Shown here: in pieces, positions 1-11,690 of the stretch
Numbering within the stretch: position 1 is the first letter of the stretch
Layout of the letters: each line of letters begins with the position of its first letter
Origin: Liolophura sinensis
Taxonomy: Eukaryota; Mollusca; Polyplacophora; Chitonida; Chitonidae
Assembly (NCBI RefSeq): GCF_032854445.1
Contig: NC_088300.1
Span: 9,734,001 to 9,798,000, forward strand
Length of the DNA: 64,000 nt
Direction: 5' to 3'
Translations under genes and position numbers: made by a program
The notes under the pieces: generated by a model
Told to the model about the DNA's origin: nothing
The model's database searches: none
Seen by the model: only the letters and a program-made list of their open reading frames with translations

Positions 1-1300
1 GTACACTGTGACTAGGTGGGGCATCATGTCTGTTATCTGGTCAGCCCGGTGTCAGTAAACCGTGACTGGGTGGGGCATTATGTTTGGTATCTGGTCAGCC
101 CGGTGTCAGTATACTGTGACTAGGTGGGCATCATGTTTGGTATCTGGTCAGCCCGGTGTCAGTACACTGTGACTAGGTGGGGCATCATGCCTGGTCAGCC
201 CGGTGTCAGTACACTGTGACTAGGTGGGGCATCATGTCTGGTATCTGGTCAGCCCGGTGTCAGTATACCGTGATTGGGTGGGGCATTATGTTTGGTATCT
301 GGTCAGCCCGGTGTCAGTATACTGTGACTAGGTGGGCATCATGTTTGGTATCTGGTCAGCCCGGTGTCAGTATACTGTGACTAGGTGGGCACCATGTCTG
401 GTATCTGGTCAGCCCGGTGTCAGTATACCGTGACTGGGTGGGGCATTATGTTTGGTATCTGGTCAGCCCGGTGTCAGTATACTGTGACTAGGTGGGCATC
501 ATGTCTGGTATCTGGTCAGCCCGGTGTCGGTATACTGTGACTAGGTGGGGCATTATGTCTGGTATCTGGTCAGCCCGGTGTCAGTATACTGTGACTAGGT
601 GGGCATCATGCCTGGTCAGCCCGGTGTCAGTACACTGTGACTAGGTGGGCATCATGTTTGGTATCTGGTCAGCCCGGTGTCAGTATAATGTGACTGGGAA
701 GGACATTATGTCTGGTATCTGGTCAGCCCGGTGTCAGTATACTGTGACTAGGTGGGCATTATGTCTGGTATCTGGTCAGCCCGGTGTCAGTATACTGTGA
801 CTAGGTGGGCATCATGCCTGGTCAGCCCGGTGTCAGTATACTGTGACTAGGTGGGCATCATGCCTGGTCAGCCCGGCGTCAGTACACTGTGACTAGATGG
901 GCATCATGTCTGGTATCTGGTCAGCCCGGTGTCAGTATAATGTGACTGGGAAGGGCATCATGTCTGGTATCTGGTCAGCTCGGCGTCAGTATACCGTGAC
1001 TAGGTGGGCACCATGTCTGGTATCTGGTCAGCCGGCGTCAGTATATACTGTGACTAGGTGGGCTTCATGTCTGCTATCTGGTCAGCCCGGTGTCAGTATA
1101 CTGTGACTAGGTGGGGCATCATGTCTGGTATCTGATCAGCCGCGTTTCAGTATACTGTGATTAGGTGAGCACCATGTCTGGTATCTGGTCAGCCCGGTGT
1201 CAGTGTATTGTGACTAGGTGGGCATCATGCCTGGTCAGCCCGGAGTCAATATACTGTCACTAGATAGCCATCATGTCTGGTATCTGATCAGCCGCGTGTC
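1..1300. repeat. Minisatellite, ~54-bp unit with ~44-bp short variants
   Basis: About 25 head-to-tail copies start at the first base of the window, so the array continues to the left. Each unit carries GTGACTAGGTGGGGCATCAT, then a TCTGGTATC segment that short variants lack, then CAGCCCGGTGTCAGTAT. The same motif occurs once in a non-amplified setting near 35,690-35,760 inside a SINE-like repeat, which suggests the array grew from that family. Open frames of 60-70 codons inside it only reflect the repeat. Confidence 0.95.
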
Positions 1301-1332
1301 AGTATGCTGGCTGCGGTCGAAATATTCTTCTA

Positions 1333-1425
1333 CCGGCCCCGAAAGCTCAGTTGGTAGAGCGTCCTCTTCAGGAGCGGTAGATCCACGGTCAGTCCTGGGT
1401 CAGGTCACATATAAGACTAAGCATA
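1333..1425 (+). mobile_element. tRNA-derived SINE head (family C), fragment
   Basis: A tRNA-like start with box A resemblance (AGCTCAGTTGGTAGAGCG) is followed by a degraded box B and the family C body word GGGTCAGGTCA. The same body word follows the tRNA-like head near 41,285. It abuts the minisatellite on its left. I regard it as a SINE head and not a tRNA gene, because the acceptor stem and box B are not intact. Confidence 0.6.
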
Positions 1426-1437
1426 CGTCACACTGAT

Positions 1438-1748
1438 GTCATACACAGATCATTCGACAATCACACATAAATCGCTCGGATATCATGCACAAATCATTCG
1501 ACAATCACACATAAATCGCTCGGATGTCATGCACAAATCATTCGACAATCACACATAAATCGCTCGGATATCATGCACAAATCATTCGACAATCACACAT
1601 AAATCACTCGGATATCATGCACAAATCATTCGACAATCACACATAAATCACTTGGATATCATGCACAAATCATTCGACAATCACACATAAATCACTCGGA
1701 TATCATGCACAAATCATTCGACAATCACACATAAATCACTTGGGCATC
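1438..1748. repeat. Tandem repeat, 44-bp unit, ~7 copies
   Basis: The unit contains CATTCGACAATCACACATAA followed by ATCRCTYGGATATCATGCAC. Copies are spaced 44 bp and differ by only a few bases (for example GCTCGG versus ACTCGG or ACTTGG), so the array is fairly young. No coding potential. Confidence 0.93.
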
Positions 1749-2090
1749 ATACGCGGGAAATCCGTATTTCATGCATGAGTCACACTGATGTCATGCACAA
1801 GGCTTTCTACAGTGGTGCGCACGTTAAGCTATATATTAACTGAGCCAATGTGTTTAACTCATTGTAGACAATGCAGCTTCATTACCAAAATTCAAAATTA
1901 TAAAGCCAAGTCTATATTTACATGATTGTACAGGGATACTTCCTGTATATATTATAGGGACAAGGGTTTATTGACGGATGGGAGATTACCTTATATACGT
2001 TTGTCACAATACATTTGTGTCAGTTCCATAGGATCGACCTAATTTTAGGGTGTCGCAGCGTACAACTAGAGATCAGCCACCATCCCTGAG

Positions 2091-2273
2091 AAAGTCCAGC
2101 TCATGCTGGTTTCCTCTCCGGCCATATATGGTAAGGTCTTCCAGCAGCCTGCGGATGATCGTGGGTTTCCCCCGCGTGCCCGGTTTCCACCCACCATAAT
2201 GCTGGCCGCCGTCGTATAAGTGAAATATTCTTGAGTACGGCGTAAAACATCAATCAAATAAATAAATAAATAA
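2091..2273 (+). mobile_element. SINE family A, 5'-truncated, with target-site duplication
   Basis: The body and tail of SINE family A (GCTGGTTTCCTCTCCGGCC ... TATTCTTGAGTACGGCGTAA ... AATAAATAAATAAA) are present without the tRNA head. The flanks ACCATCCCTGAG (2079-2090) and ACCATCACTGAG (2274-2285) form a 12-bp target-site duplication with one mismatch, typical of LINE-mediated insertion. Confidence 0.85.
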
Positions 2274-2285
2274 ACCATCACTGAG

Positions 2286-2750
2286 CCCTGAGTTGTCGTT
2301 CTTGGTTAAATATGTATTTTTCCCCATTAAAATATTATACAGAGCATCGTAAATTAACATCGAAGTTTTCTGAAAAGGCTGTACCCTGCGTTAGCCACAC
2401 GGAAAAGTGTACAAATCACAACTCAGCCCATCGATCGTGGAGAAAGAAGTATTTAGTGCCAAATTCGATTACCTCCGCATCTCATCGGGTGTTGAACAGA
2501 CCCCTAACGACGAACCCACAGGGACACTGATTGAACAAGCGACACGCTTAGTCCAGATCGAATAATTGATAGGCCTAAGTGGCGTGGCACTCTGCAAATC
2601 GTTTAGCCAACGAGAACCACTTGTCTGCCTCTTAAACCTAAAGGAAATACGTGTGTAATAATCTTAAATTATACCAGTGTATTAACTGACACTATTAACT
2701 TACACCAAAATACACGCAATAACTTAGCAGCACTTTAGTAGCCATAATAA
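2286..2750. other. Unannotated spacer
   Basis: No conserved frame, RNA gene or repeat is apparent here. Confidence 0.4.
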
Positions 2751-2751
2751 A

Positions 2752-2852
2752 ACACTGAGCCACAGCCTGAGTACTGAGCCACAGTCTGAGTACTGAGCCA
2801 CAGCCTGAGTACTGAGCCACAGCCTGAGTACTGAGCCACAGCCTGAGTACAG
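2752..2852. repeat. Tandem repeat, 19-bp unit, ~5 copies
   Basis: CAGCCTGAGTACTGAGCCA is repeated about five times with one T/C variant. The open minus-strand frame across it is periodic and not a gene. Confidence 0.9.
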
Positions 2853-2974
2853 TACTTCATACCAGAAAAGACGGCGAATAGAGGATAAAACATTATTAGT
2901 GAAAACACGCAAAATATGAAACAATTAGATTGGCTCCATTCAGCGTCATGTGTAATGTCTTAATGTTGTGTTCA

Positions 2975-3184
2975 TATAGGGACACTGGTAAGTCTATGAG
3001 GTCGCGTGTTCGAACCCAGCTATTGCTATTTTGTCTGCGGTTACAAGTCAGCGGTTTTGTGAGTTATCTGTGTGAGGGTCCTTAGTTTACTCCGGGTGCT
3101 CCGGTTTCTTGAACCCATAAGCCTGACCCTGTTTCAAGCTGTACATGCCCAACCTTCTTGAGCATGTGCAGCTTGAAACACCAC
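2975..3184 (+). mobile_element. tRNA-derived SINE (family B-like)
   Basis: A box B-like GGTCGCGTGTTCGAACCC is followed by a body with CTCCGGTTTCTTGAACCCAT. Its 3' part contains a hairpin (GTTTCAAGCTGTACATGC pairing with GCATGTGCAGCTTGAAAC, about 3130-3178) and runs straight into the next minisatellite. The tRNA-like 5' end is eroded. Confidence 0.55.
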
Positions 3185-3189
3185 CCTTG

Positions 3190-3975
3190 TAGGGTTGAAA
3201 ATGTCACTGAGTATAAAAGATACGAAACTGAATAAAACTATAGGGTGTAGAGTATACAAAAGACGACAGGTCATGCATCCTGAAAATTATAGGGTACTGA
3301 GAATACAAAAGACGACAGGTCATACAGTCGGAAAAGTATATATATACTGAGTATACAAAAGACGACAGGTCATGCAGTCTGAAAAGTATAGGGCACTGAG
3401 TATACAAAAGACGACAGGTCATGGAGACTGAAAAGTACAGGGCACTGAGTATACAGAAGACGACAGGTCACGGAGTCTGAAAAGTATAGGGCACTCAGTA
3501 CACAAAAGGCGACAGGTCATGCACTCTGAAAAGTAAAGGGTACTGAATATACAAAAGACGACCGGTCATGCAGTCTAAAAAGTACAGGGCACTGAGTACA
3601 CAAAAGACGACAGGTCATGCAGTCTGAAAAGTATAGGACACTCAGTACACAAAAACGACAGGTCAAGCAGTCTGAAAAGTATAGAGCATTGAGTATACCA
3701 AAGACAACAGATCATGCAATCTGAAAAGTATAGAGCACTGAGTATACAAAAAACGACAGGTCATGCAGTCTGAAAAGTATAGGACACTCAGTACACAAAA
3801 ACGACAGGTCAAGCAGTCTGAAAAAGTATAGAGCACTGAGTATACAAAAGACGACAGGTCAAGCAGTCTGAAAAGTATAGAGCACTGAGTATACAAAAGA
3901 CGACAGGTCATGCAGTCTGAAAAGTATAGGGTACTGAGTATATAAAATACCACAAGTCATGCAATCTGAAAAAAC
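3190..3975. repeat. Minisatellite, ~49-bp unit, ~15 copies
   Basis: The unit carries TCATGCAGTCTGAAAAGTAT, then AGGGCACTGAGTATACAAAA and GACGACAGG. Copies vary at scattered sites. It starts directly behind the SINE hairpin at 3130-3178. The 70-96-codon minus-strand frames across it are periodic (for example SFVYSVLY) and are not genes. Confidence 0.93.
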
Positions 3976-4205
3976 TTTGAAAAAAACTAAGCATCAAAAG
4001 ACGGGATTGACTACACAAAAGATAGAAATGAGTGTAAAAAAGACCGCATGCAGTCTAAAAAGCATGACATTGTGTATAAAATAGGCCGCATGCAGTGCAA
4101 ACAGCATGGCATTGAGTATAAAATAGGCCGCATGTAGTGCAAAAAGCACGGCATTGAGTATAAAAAAGACCACATGCAGTATAAAACAGCGTGCTGAATA
4201 AAAAG
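3976..4205. repeat. Degenerate extension of the 3.2-4.0 kb array
   Basis: Diverged copies carrying GCATTGAGTATAAAATAGG and CCGCATG(C/T)AGT at roughly 45-bp spacing. They appear to be an older or separately evolving edge of the preceding minisatellite. Confidence 0.7.
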
Positions 4206-5164
4206 ATATTAAGTATATATGTTAGCACACTGTTACATGGAAAGCTGCAGAGGATTGCTCGAAATATGAAGCACGAGTCGAGGCTGTGCGGCTGTGAGAA
4301 TTCTGTAGATTCTCTTTTGTAAGACAGATTAATAATCTGATTACAAATCTCCTTGTAACTTTTTTGTGAAATGACAGTTAATATATCTGTTATTTCCGTT
4401 TGGGAACTGACGTGCGCCTATATTACGGTTTAATTTGAATCTAAACATGGCTTTTCAGTCAAGTAATTCCCCTTCCATCGGAGCAATATTTAAGACAATC
4501 TATATCTGACTGCAAAGGAGCTTGTATCTTGTCCTCATGCTGTATCGCTGTCTCTTTCTCAACACGGCTTCATAGTTGGGACTGCGCCGGAAATAAGCCG
4601 ATTAGCCAATGGCCTTATCACATTTCCTATGCACTGAGGCCTTGGAGGTGGGGCATAGATACTGGAAGGCCTTCAATGCCGGAGTGGGTGTAATGTGCCA
4701 TCTTATCACTTCCGAAACAAACGAGAAATCGGGATTGACAACAACTATATATATGTAACTTTAAATGAGGAAAGCCTTAGTCTTTGATTATCCAGTGGAT
4801 TTAAATTTGAAAATTTTTAAATTCTATACATTATCTTGCATACAATCATTATCCTATCATGACACTCCATTCTAAAAAGATGGAAACTGGCTCACTGTTA
4901 CAATCTCAACATGGCAAAGTTTTGAAGGTAACGGATTAGAAAAAAACTGATTATTATTATTATAAAAACAGTACGTGTTTCAGATGTGAATATGACCTGG
5001 TCTGTTCTAGAACTATATAAGTTGTCTGTATATTCCAGAGTAACTTCAGAGTATACTTCAGAATTGTCTTTAAGATAATGATGTGATTTGCATTTTGGAG
5101 AAATCTGTTACTTGATATTCTATGTAACAAAACCTATAAAACAGCTAACCAGTAATTCTACACT
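4206..5164. other. AT-rich spacer, nothing recognised
   Basis: No exon-like open frame with splice signals, RNA gene or repeat array was recognised. Confidence 0.4.
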
Positions 5165-5260
5165 GATTACGATGAATGATTAGAGCGTCCGACCTCAAAG
5201 TGGGAGACCACGGGATCCAACTTAGTACAGTTTTAAGTGGAATTTCTGATGATGCTTCTT
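5165..5260 (+). mobile_element. SINE family C fragment
   Basis: GCGTCCGACCTCAAAGTGG followed by GAGACCACGGGATCCAAC resembles the 3' half of the tRNA-like head seen near 41,635-41,665. The diagnostic family C body is not clear here, so this is a decayed copy. Confidence 0.45.
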
Positions 5261-5323
5261 TCTTCTCTTTTTTGTTTTGTCCTTAAAACTGAAACTCCAA
5301 TAGCCGACTTTTATGGAAGCCGA

Positions 5324-5797
5324 TAGAGGATATCTCCCTACCTCGCTACCTCGACCTTTTTAATACAGGGCGAGGCAGCGAAGTAACAAAGTAGTGAGGT
5401 AGCGATGCGAGGCAGCGAGGTAGCGAGGTAGCTGGATTATGTTAATCTCGCTACCTCGCTATCTTGCTATCTCGCATCGCTACCTCGCTGCCTCGCATCG
5501 CTAATGCTAATCTAGCTACCTCGCTACATCGCTGCCTCGCATCACTTCCTCGCTACCTCGCAACGTCGCCCTTAGCAAAGGTCGAAGTAGCGAGGCAACG
5601 AGGTATCGATGAGGTTGGCGAGGTAGCGATGCGAGGCAGCAAGGTAGCGAGATTATCTTAATCTCGCTGTCTCCCATTGCTACCACGCTGCCTCGCATTG
5701 TTACCTCGTTACCTCGCTTCGCTATCTCGTTAACTCGCTTCGTTACCTCCTAACCTCGACCTGTATTAAAAAGGTCAAGGTAGCGAGATGTCCTCTA
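5324..5797. mobile_element. Foldback element built of GAGGTAGC repeats
   Basis: About 474 bp flanked by inverted ends: TAGAGGATATCTC plus CGACCTTTTTAATACAG on the left, and the reverse complement of both (CTGTATTAAAAAGGTC ... GAGATGTCCTCTA) on the right. Between them, tracts of GAGGTAGCGA and GAGGCAGCGA alternate with their reverse complements, so the whole can fold into long hairpins. No transposase and no convincing target-site duplication are seen. Short frames rich in Arg, Gly, Ser, Val and Ala are repeat artefacts. Confidence 0.75.
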
Positions 5798-5799
5798 CT

Positions 5800-7270
5800 T
5801 TGGAATTTGGGCGTAAATAACACTAAGCCTTAAAACTGGTTTGTTTATATTATTTTTAACAAAAAGCCTTAATTATAATATGATTGTTAAATGAAAATCA
5901 AATTCGCCTACACATAAATAGTCTGTTTCGAAAACCATGTGGTTTGGATACTTGTACAATCATGCATTAAGGTTTCAAACAGTTAAAATCATATATAGCT
6001 AAAATTTATGTTCATTTCATTACGCCTTGCAATAATATTAATTTAGTTTAATAAGCCTGTGTTGTTGTTTAGAAAAGATTTATCATCTTCTATCCAGTGG
6101 CTTAAGGCCAAAGAATAATAAACTACTGTCTCCTGTTGATAAGACTTCCTTCAGGTGACGCGAATTTCATCTTAAACCTTTTGAATTTTTAAAATTTAAT
6201 ACCTCAGAATGATTTTTATTAACTTCTTATGCGGAAGGGAAATCACTTGGGCGTATGAAGACGTCGTGGCTAATCCTCTGATGGTAAATTTATTGGATTC
6301 AGATGAAACTATTGCTATGCCGAACATCGAGAGTGGAGGAGCTGTGAACGGATGACTTGTCCCTCAATCTGGTCTCGTAAGACCTAGCTGCTCTCAAACC
6401 ATCTCTATCAGTAGTAGTGGCCATGGGCGTGAAATATTGTGACTATCGGTAGTCTAATTCCAGAACCAGAGTTATGTCCCTTGCTTAACATGGTGGTGTT
6501 TTTGTCACTTGTAGAATCCACATCGCAAGGAGGTAACAGCCAAGGGGTAACTCCATAGAGAATGATTTTGTTGCTTTGTCGTTTCCCAGTACCCTTTGTA
6601 TTAATCAACTCTGGAAGTCTATCCAGCCGTGTAAAATCGTGTCAGGCCAATATCCAGCATAAAGGACGTCTGGCTTACCAATAAACGCTGGGTCGATGGC
6701 GCGAAGGGAATATTTCGCAATAAATCATTAACATGGTGTCATAACAACTCACTTTCCTCTTTCATCAGGGAAATGCGCACCAGACGCATTACATCGGAGA
6801 TCCACAGAACAGAGTTGTAAATCTATGTTCAGCGCTGGCAAAGCGAAGGACGGTGATAAACTTATACATAATTCACAAGTACTGTATACCTGTATGCCTT
6901 CGTGGAAACCGTGTTAGAGGACATGAATGGTTGTGATCAGATTTTTCATGATTTGAATTTTTACTGCTGTGGCTTCACAGCGATTCCATCTGCATGGTCT
7001 GTTAGCGCTTAGTTATTTCTGTAAATCTAACAGTGTGAGCTTTTGTGACATGTAAATAGGCCATTTGTAATCATGGTAAACATATTAATAATTTAAAAAA
7101 GTTTTTCTCCAAAAAGTATGATATGTTTTTCATTACAGACGAATCGATTGTCTCAAAATGCAGTCAACCACTGGTTCCAAATTTCAAACATTTGCAATCA
7201 AAAATTTGCTCTTGGAGTAAAATATTTGTAGCGATGGACGATATTCTCAAAATATAATTTGTTAATTTTA
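5800..7270. other. Spacer, nothing recognised
   Basis: AT-rich sequence with no supportable gene or repeat. Confidence 0.4.
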
Positions 7271-7271
7271 A

Positions 7272-7794
7272 CAGAAAGTCTTGCTAGAATGTATTCTAGT
7301 ATTTTAACATAATGCTGTGTCATATTCAACATAATATCTATGTAATAATTTTTATGTTGAATTTTAATGAAATATGTATGTTATATTTAACGGAGTAATC
7401 TGCAGCACTGACAGAATAACCTGCCGCAGTATACCAAAATTCACAGCATAACCTGCCACAGTATACAAAAATTCACAGAATAACCTGCCGCAGTATACCA
7501 AAATTGACAGAATAACCTGCCGCAGTATACCAAAATTCACAGCATAACCTGCCGCAGTATACCAAAATTCACAGCATAACCTGCCGTAGTATACAAAAAT
7601 TCACAGTATAGCCTCTGCAGTATACCAAAATTCACAAAATAACCTGCCGCAGTATACCAAAATTGACAGAATAACCTGCCGCAGTAAACCAAAATTCACA
7701 GAATAACCTGCCGCAGTATACCAAAGTTGACAAAATAACCGGCCGCAGTATACCAAAATATATTCTAGCATTCCTCAGACAGCTGACTTTCTTT
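7272..7794. mobile_element. MITE with an internal minisatellite (7400-7758)
   Basis: The ends are inverted relative to each other (AGAAAGTC ... GCTAGAATGTATTCTAG on the left; TATTCTAGCATT ... GACTTTCTTTT on the right). The left half matches the compact copy at 43,534-43,730, including TATGTTGAATT and GTTATATTTA. In the right half about 11 copies of a ~32-bp unit (ATAACCTGCCGCAGTATACC plus AAAATTCACAG) have expanded. The element has no coding capacity, so mobility would have depended on a transposase elsewhere. Confidence 0.75.
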
Positions 7795-7799
7795 TAAGT

Positions 7800-10790
7800 T
7801 TCATAGATTACATTTTGAGTGTTTGGTCCATCGTTACAAATATTTTACTAGAAATGTACCACGTTAATTTATGATTTGTGTACTGGTAAGTCTAATTTGA
7901 CCAGAATCCAATAGTTGATTTTCACGGAATTTCACCTGTGTTTTGACTTCATTGCGAAATCCCGCACCATAACGCGAATTTTCTTTAAACTGATAAGACA
8001 CGTAAGCACGAGTCTATGTAATAACATGCAAATCTCGCTCTGATGCGTGGTTTCACCTTACAAGAATTTCAAATCTTCATCTGTGAGTTGGTAAAGAGAC
8101 CACTGAGCAGAGCACCACCATGCCACTGTGATAAAATTATACATCGTAAAGGTGTGAGAAATTCACATGACTTGACACAAATTTAATCTTTTTTGCCAAA
8201 TCTGATTCATGGCTCTATTCGTAGATTTACTCGTTTCAGAGACATGGCCTTAGTGTTAGAACCATACTTGTATCTAGAGCCGTCCTAGATTATATATGTT
8301 AAAAAGATGACATATAGCACTTTCAACTGTTGGTGGCCATTAACTAGTAGGCTAGGCAAAGCCCTGTGACGTCATGGATGTGAAATACACGTCATTTCAG
8401 TATATCGCCGTGTATGGAGAAATGCAAATGTTCGAAAGTTTCTCATATGTGAAACCAAAGTGTATACGAAAGCTGCAATTTTTGGAAAGCCGGTTGCCCT
8501 GGCGATTTAGATAACATTCACCCTATATTAGAGATAATGACTACCTCAGAGAACGGCCAAGTGTATAATTACGTCTTGACAAATGTCCTTATGAGAATAC
8601 TATAGCCTAAAGCTTTCCCTTGTCCCTTTGTAATGACATTCTTTGTGGTGTTTATGTTCCCTTAGATGTCGTCTTCAGCGATCTAAGTAGGAGGTATGTA
8701 AGCCTGTTAATCGATACCTGTAAAACATGGTTATCTTCTCTCCCCGGGGAGTTTGTGTGTCGTAACCCTGGATCCCTGCGGGGGGATTTATTACCTAAAC
8801 ACGTCGCCTTAGCCTAGCCTAACTTCTCATTACTCAGTCCAAGCTGAGCTGAGGGATAACATAAACCTTGCTGTAATACTTGTGTCCCCCATCCACGCTC
8901 CAGATTGTAACAGTATCATGTCTATAGCCTTGTCTTTATTGGGAACTTTATTCTGGGTATCAAGACTATTCCCCCCTTGCCTGTTTTCAAATCGACTGTA
9001 ATTTGGTGACAAGAGGATCTAAGAAGCGACGTGTTTATAGTGCTGAGACTCTCGCCATGAAGTCAGTCTCAAAGCTGACCAATGTGTCTGGCAACTCTTG
9101 ATGGTCTTATGTTTGTAAATTAAACATAAATGTGGTGTGTAAGCGCCCTGAGTTTGCAAAGAATAAGTGCTAGAATATAACAACAATCAACGACAGTTGT
9201 TTATGCAAGCATTGCTTTTATTTGAAGAAATGGAGCCCAAAATATGCTTGTTCCGCGACCACCGTACACAAGCGTTTTCACATTGTGAAGCTCTCGTGGC
9301 TGCGCCACTTGAATCATAGTTACATATTTGCAGCTGTTTCCGTCAATGCCATGTAGGCCTAAGCATCCTCCATGCATAACGCGGAACAATGGGGGCAGAC
9401 CAGTACTGAATAACTTTCAGTGAAATACACCTCAAACGTGATTAATAGACGCATTATGGACTGTCCGTGTCCATTCAGTTTTCGTCCCGAGACATGTCGT
9501 ATCACCAAAGGTCATTACTTCTCATCAAGTGACCCGAAGCCTATAACTTCTCGCCGTCATGCCTGCCGTTGCGAGTCACACAACAAAACAAGAGCTTGGT
9601 GATGAATTGCTTCACAGTTTTCAAAAAAATTTTCGTTTAATGCTTGAGCGGATTCCTGACTCGACACTAAAGTGTCCGCCACCTGTATTACATAACCTTG
9701 GCATCGATAACCCCTCATTAGAGTACAGGCTAACCACTCATTAGAGCACACGGGTTAATTGTTGACTGCAGGTTTCCCTGTAAACGGGAAGACTAAGCCG
9801 AAATTTTAAATCAGACAAATGTCCCGTATTATTACAGCGCTGTCGTTGTGGGAGAGCTGATCGATGCCTGGTGCAGTCTGGAAGCGTGTAAGACAGATCC
9901 TGGATGGTGAGCATCGAGTTAATGAGTCTGGAACACGACCACAGTGCTTTTCTATAAAGCATGCAGACAATAAATTTGATCAGCTAGTAGGTGGAGTTGA
10001 AATCTCATTTAAACACCTCTTGTTTCAATGAAGGGAATAAGCTACAACGTCTCTCAAAGTTGCGGATAACCTTCAACACGCTTGTGTAACTGGCCTTTAG
10101 GCTCGTATTTATCAAACAACTTAAGACATAAATCATAAATTACAAGTCCTTCAAAAGCCAAACTCAGAATTCGAAGAACTCAATTTGTGGTTAATTCATT
10201 GTTCTAAAGTAAAGAATCAATGTACAAATTTTAGGCTTTCTAGAGCAAAGCGTAAAATTATACAATTCTATATTTGTAGTTGTGTTAGAATCTTTTTAAT
10301 TAAATCCTATGACGTTTGATAAATACAAGCCCTGGTCATAGGAAATGCCTGCGAAGCCATATCCACGCCGATGTCCACGGTTTTTCATGCACCTGTGTGC
10401 TCGATCCCTGTAGAATTTAGGATGGTGTTCTCGTAAACCTAGCACATTCTAATTACGTCGAATATTTTATCACATGTTTGTAGTAGTCTTGTAAAGTGGA
10501 AATGATTTTTGATTGTGTGACAAGACACCATGCCATCAATCCTCGATGAATGGGATCGTGAACAAAAGGTTCTGTCCGATATTATTTCCTATATGAAGTG
10601 GAAATTACACGATGACACCTGATCACAAAGTAAGCCGATAGCGTATATTATTCTGTCAACGTACCAAATAAAAAGCTGTCGTGAAAAAGTCAGGAGAATT
10701 GTGTACTGTTTTGAAGGCTCCGACAGCATTGGTGTGGATTTCTTTGTCAATCCCGATCAGTATTCATCACAGGGTGGTGTTTCTTAAGGA
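7800..10790. other. Spacer, nothing recognised
   Basis: Frames of 60-70 codons occur on both strands, but none shows a recognisable domain, consistent splice signals or a repeat origin. I see no gene. Confidence 0.4.
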
Positions 10791-11170
10791 GTCATATTCA
10801 TGAGGCCATCATCATTAGTTCACTAAACAGGAGTTGCAATATTTCGTCGGACCTGGGTTGGAATCGGGTTTGTATAGATAAGGTCCTGATGGATGACCGG
10901 ATCGGAAGGGATATGACAAGGCCTTCAGATAAACGACTTGTGTTTTCCCAGAAACCGTCTGTCCAAAGAGCAGATTCGATGGGTAATATACTATGTAGGC
11001 GATTTTCCATCACGATACCAGTAGATGAACAGCAAGGTGCCAACGCTCCTCTTTGGAAAACTAATATGTGGTTTTCACATATCGAATTACGGATGAGGAA
11101 ATTTCCATATTGTCTGGCCGGGTGGGAATTAAAGTCTCGCGATGTGTTAGCTTGTCTAAGTTTACTGAAT

Positions 11171-11690
11171 TGTCCTGGCCATATACCAGCGGTAACATCA
11201 CATTTATGACTGATCTGTCAACTTGTCTGATGTGTATGTTACTGAATTGTCCCAGCAGTATCTCAGTGGTAACATCACATTCATGACTGATCTGTCATCT
11301 TGTCTGATGTGTATGTTACTGAATTGTCCCAGCAGTATATCAGCGGTAACATCACATTTATGACTGATCTGTCATCTTGTCTGATGTGTATGTTACTGAA
11401 TTGTCCCAGCAGTATCTCAGCGGTAACATCACATTTATGACTGATCTGTCAACTTGTCTGATGTGTATGTTACTGAATTGTCCTAGCAGTATACCAGCGG
11501 TAGCATCACATTTCTGACTGATCTGTCAACTTGTCTGATGTGTATGTTACTGAATTGTCCCAGCAGTATATCAGCGGTAACATCACCTTTCTGACTGATC
11601 TGTCATCTTGTCTGATGTGTATGTTACTGAATTGTCCCAGCAGTATACCAGCGGTAACATCACATTTCTGACTGATCTGTCAACTTGTAA
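11171..11690. repeat. Left-arm 77-bp tandem array of the foldback element
   Basis: About seven copies at 77-bp spacing (for example units starting at 11,210 and 11,287). They are inverted relative to the right-arm array. Variation between units is limited to scattered substitutions such as TCAACT/TCATCT. Confidence 0.92.

Noticed and set aside
1333-1425. A tRNA gene
   Set aside because: Box A is good but box B and stems are degraded, and the sequence continues into a SINE body. The same holds for the tRNA-like heads at 13.4, 19.97, 27.15, 41.25 and 54.2 kb.
1438-1748. A CRISPR array (regular repeat of 44 bp)
   Set aside because: Units are contiguous and have no variable spacers; the setting is animal nuclear DNA.
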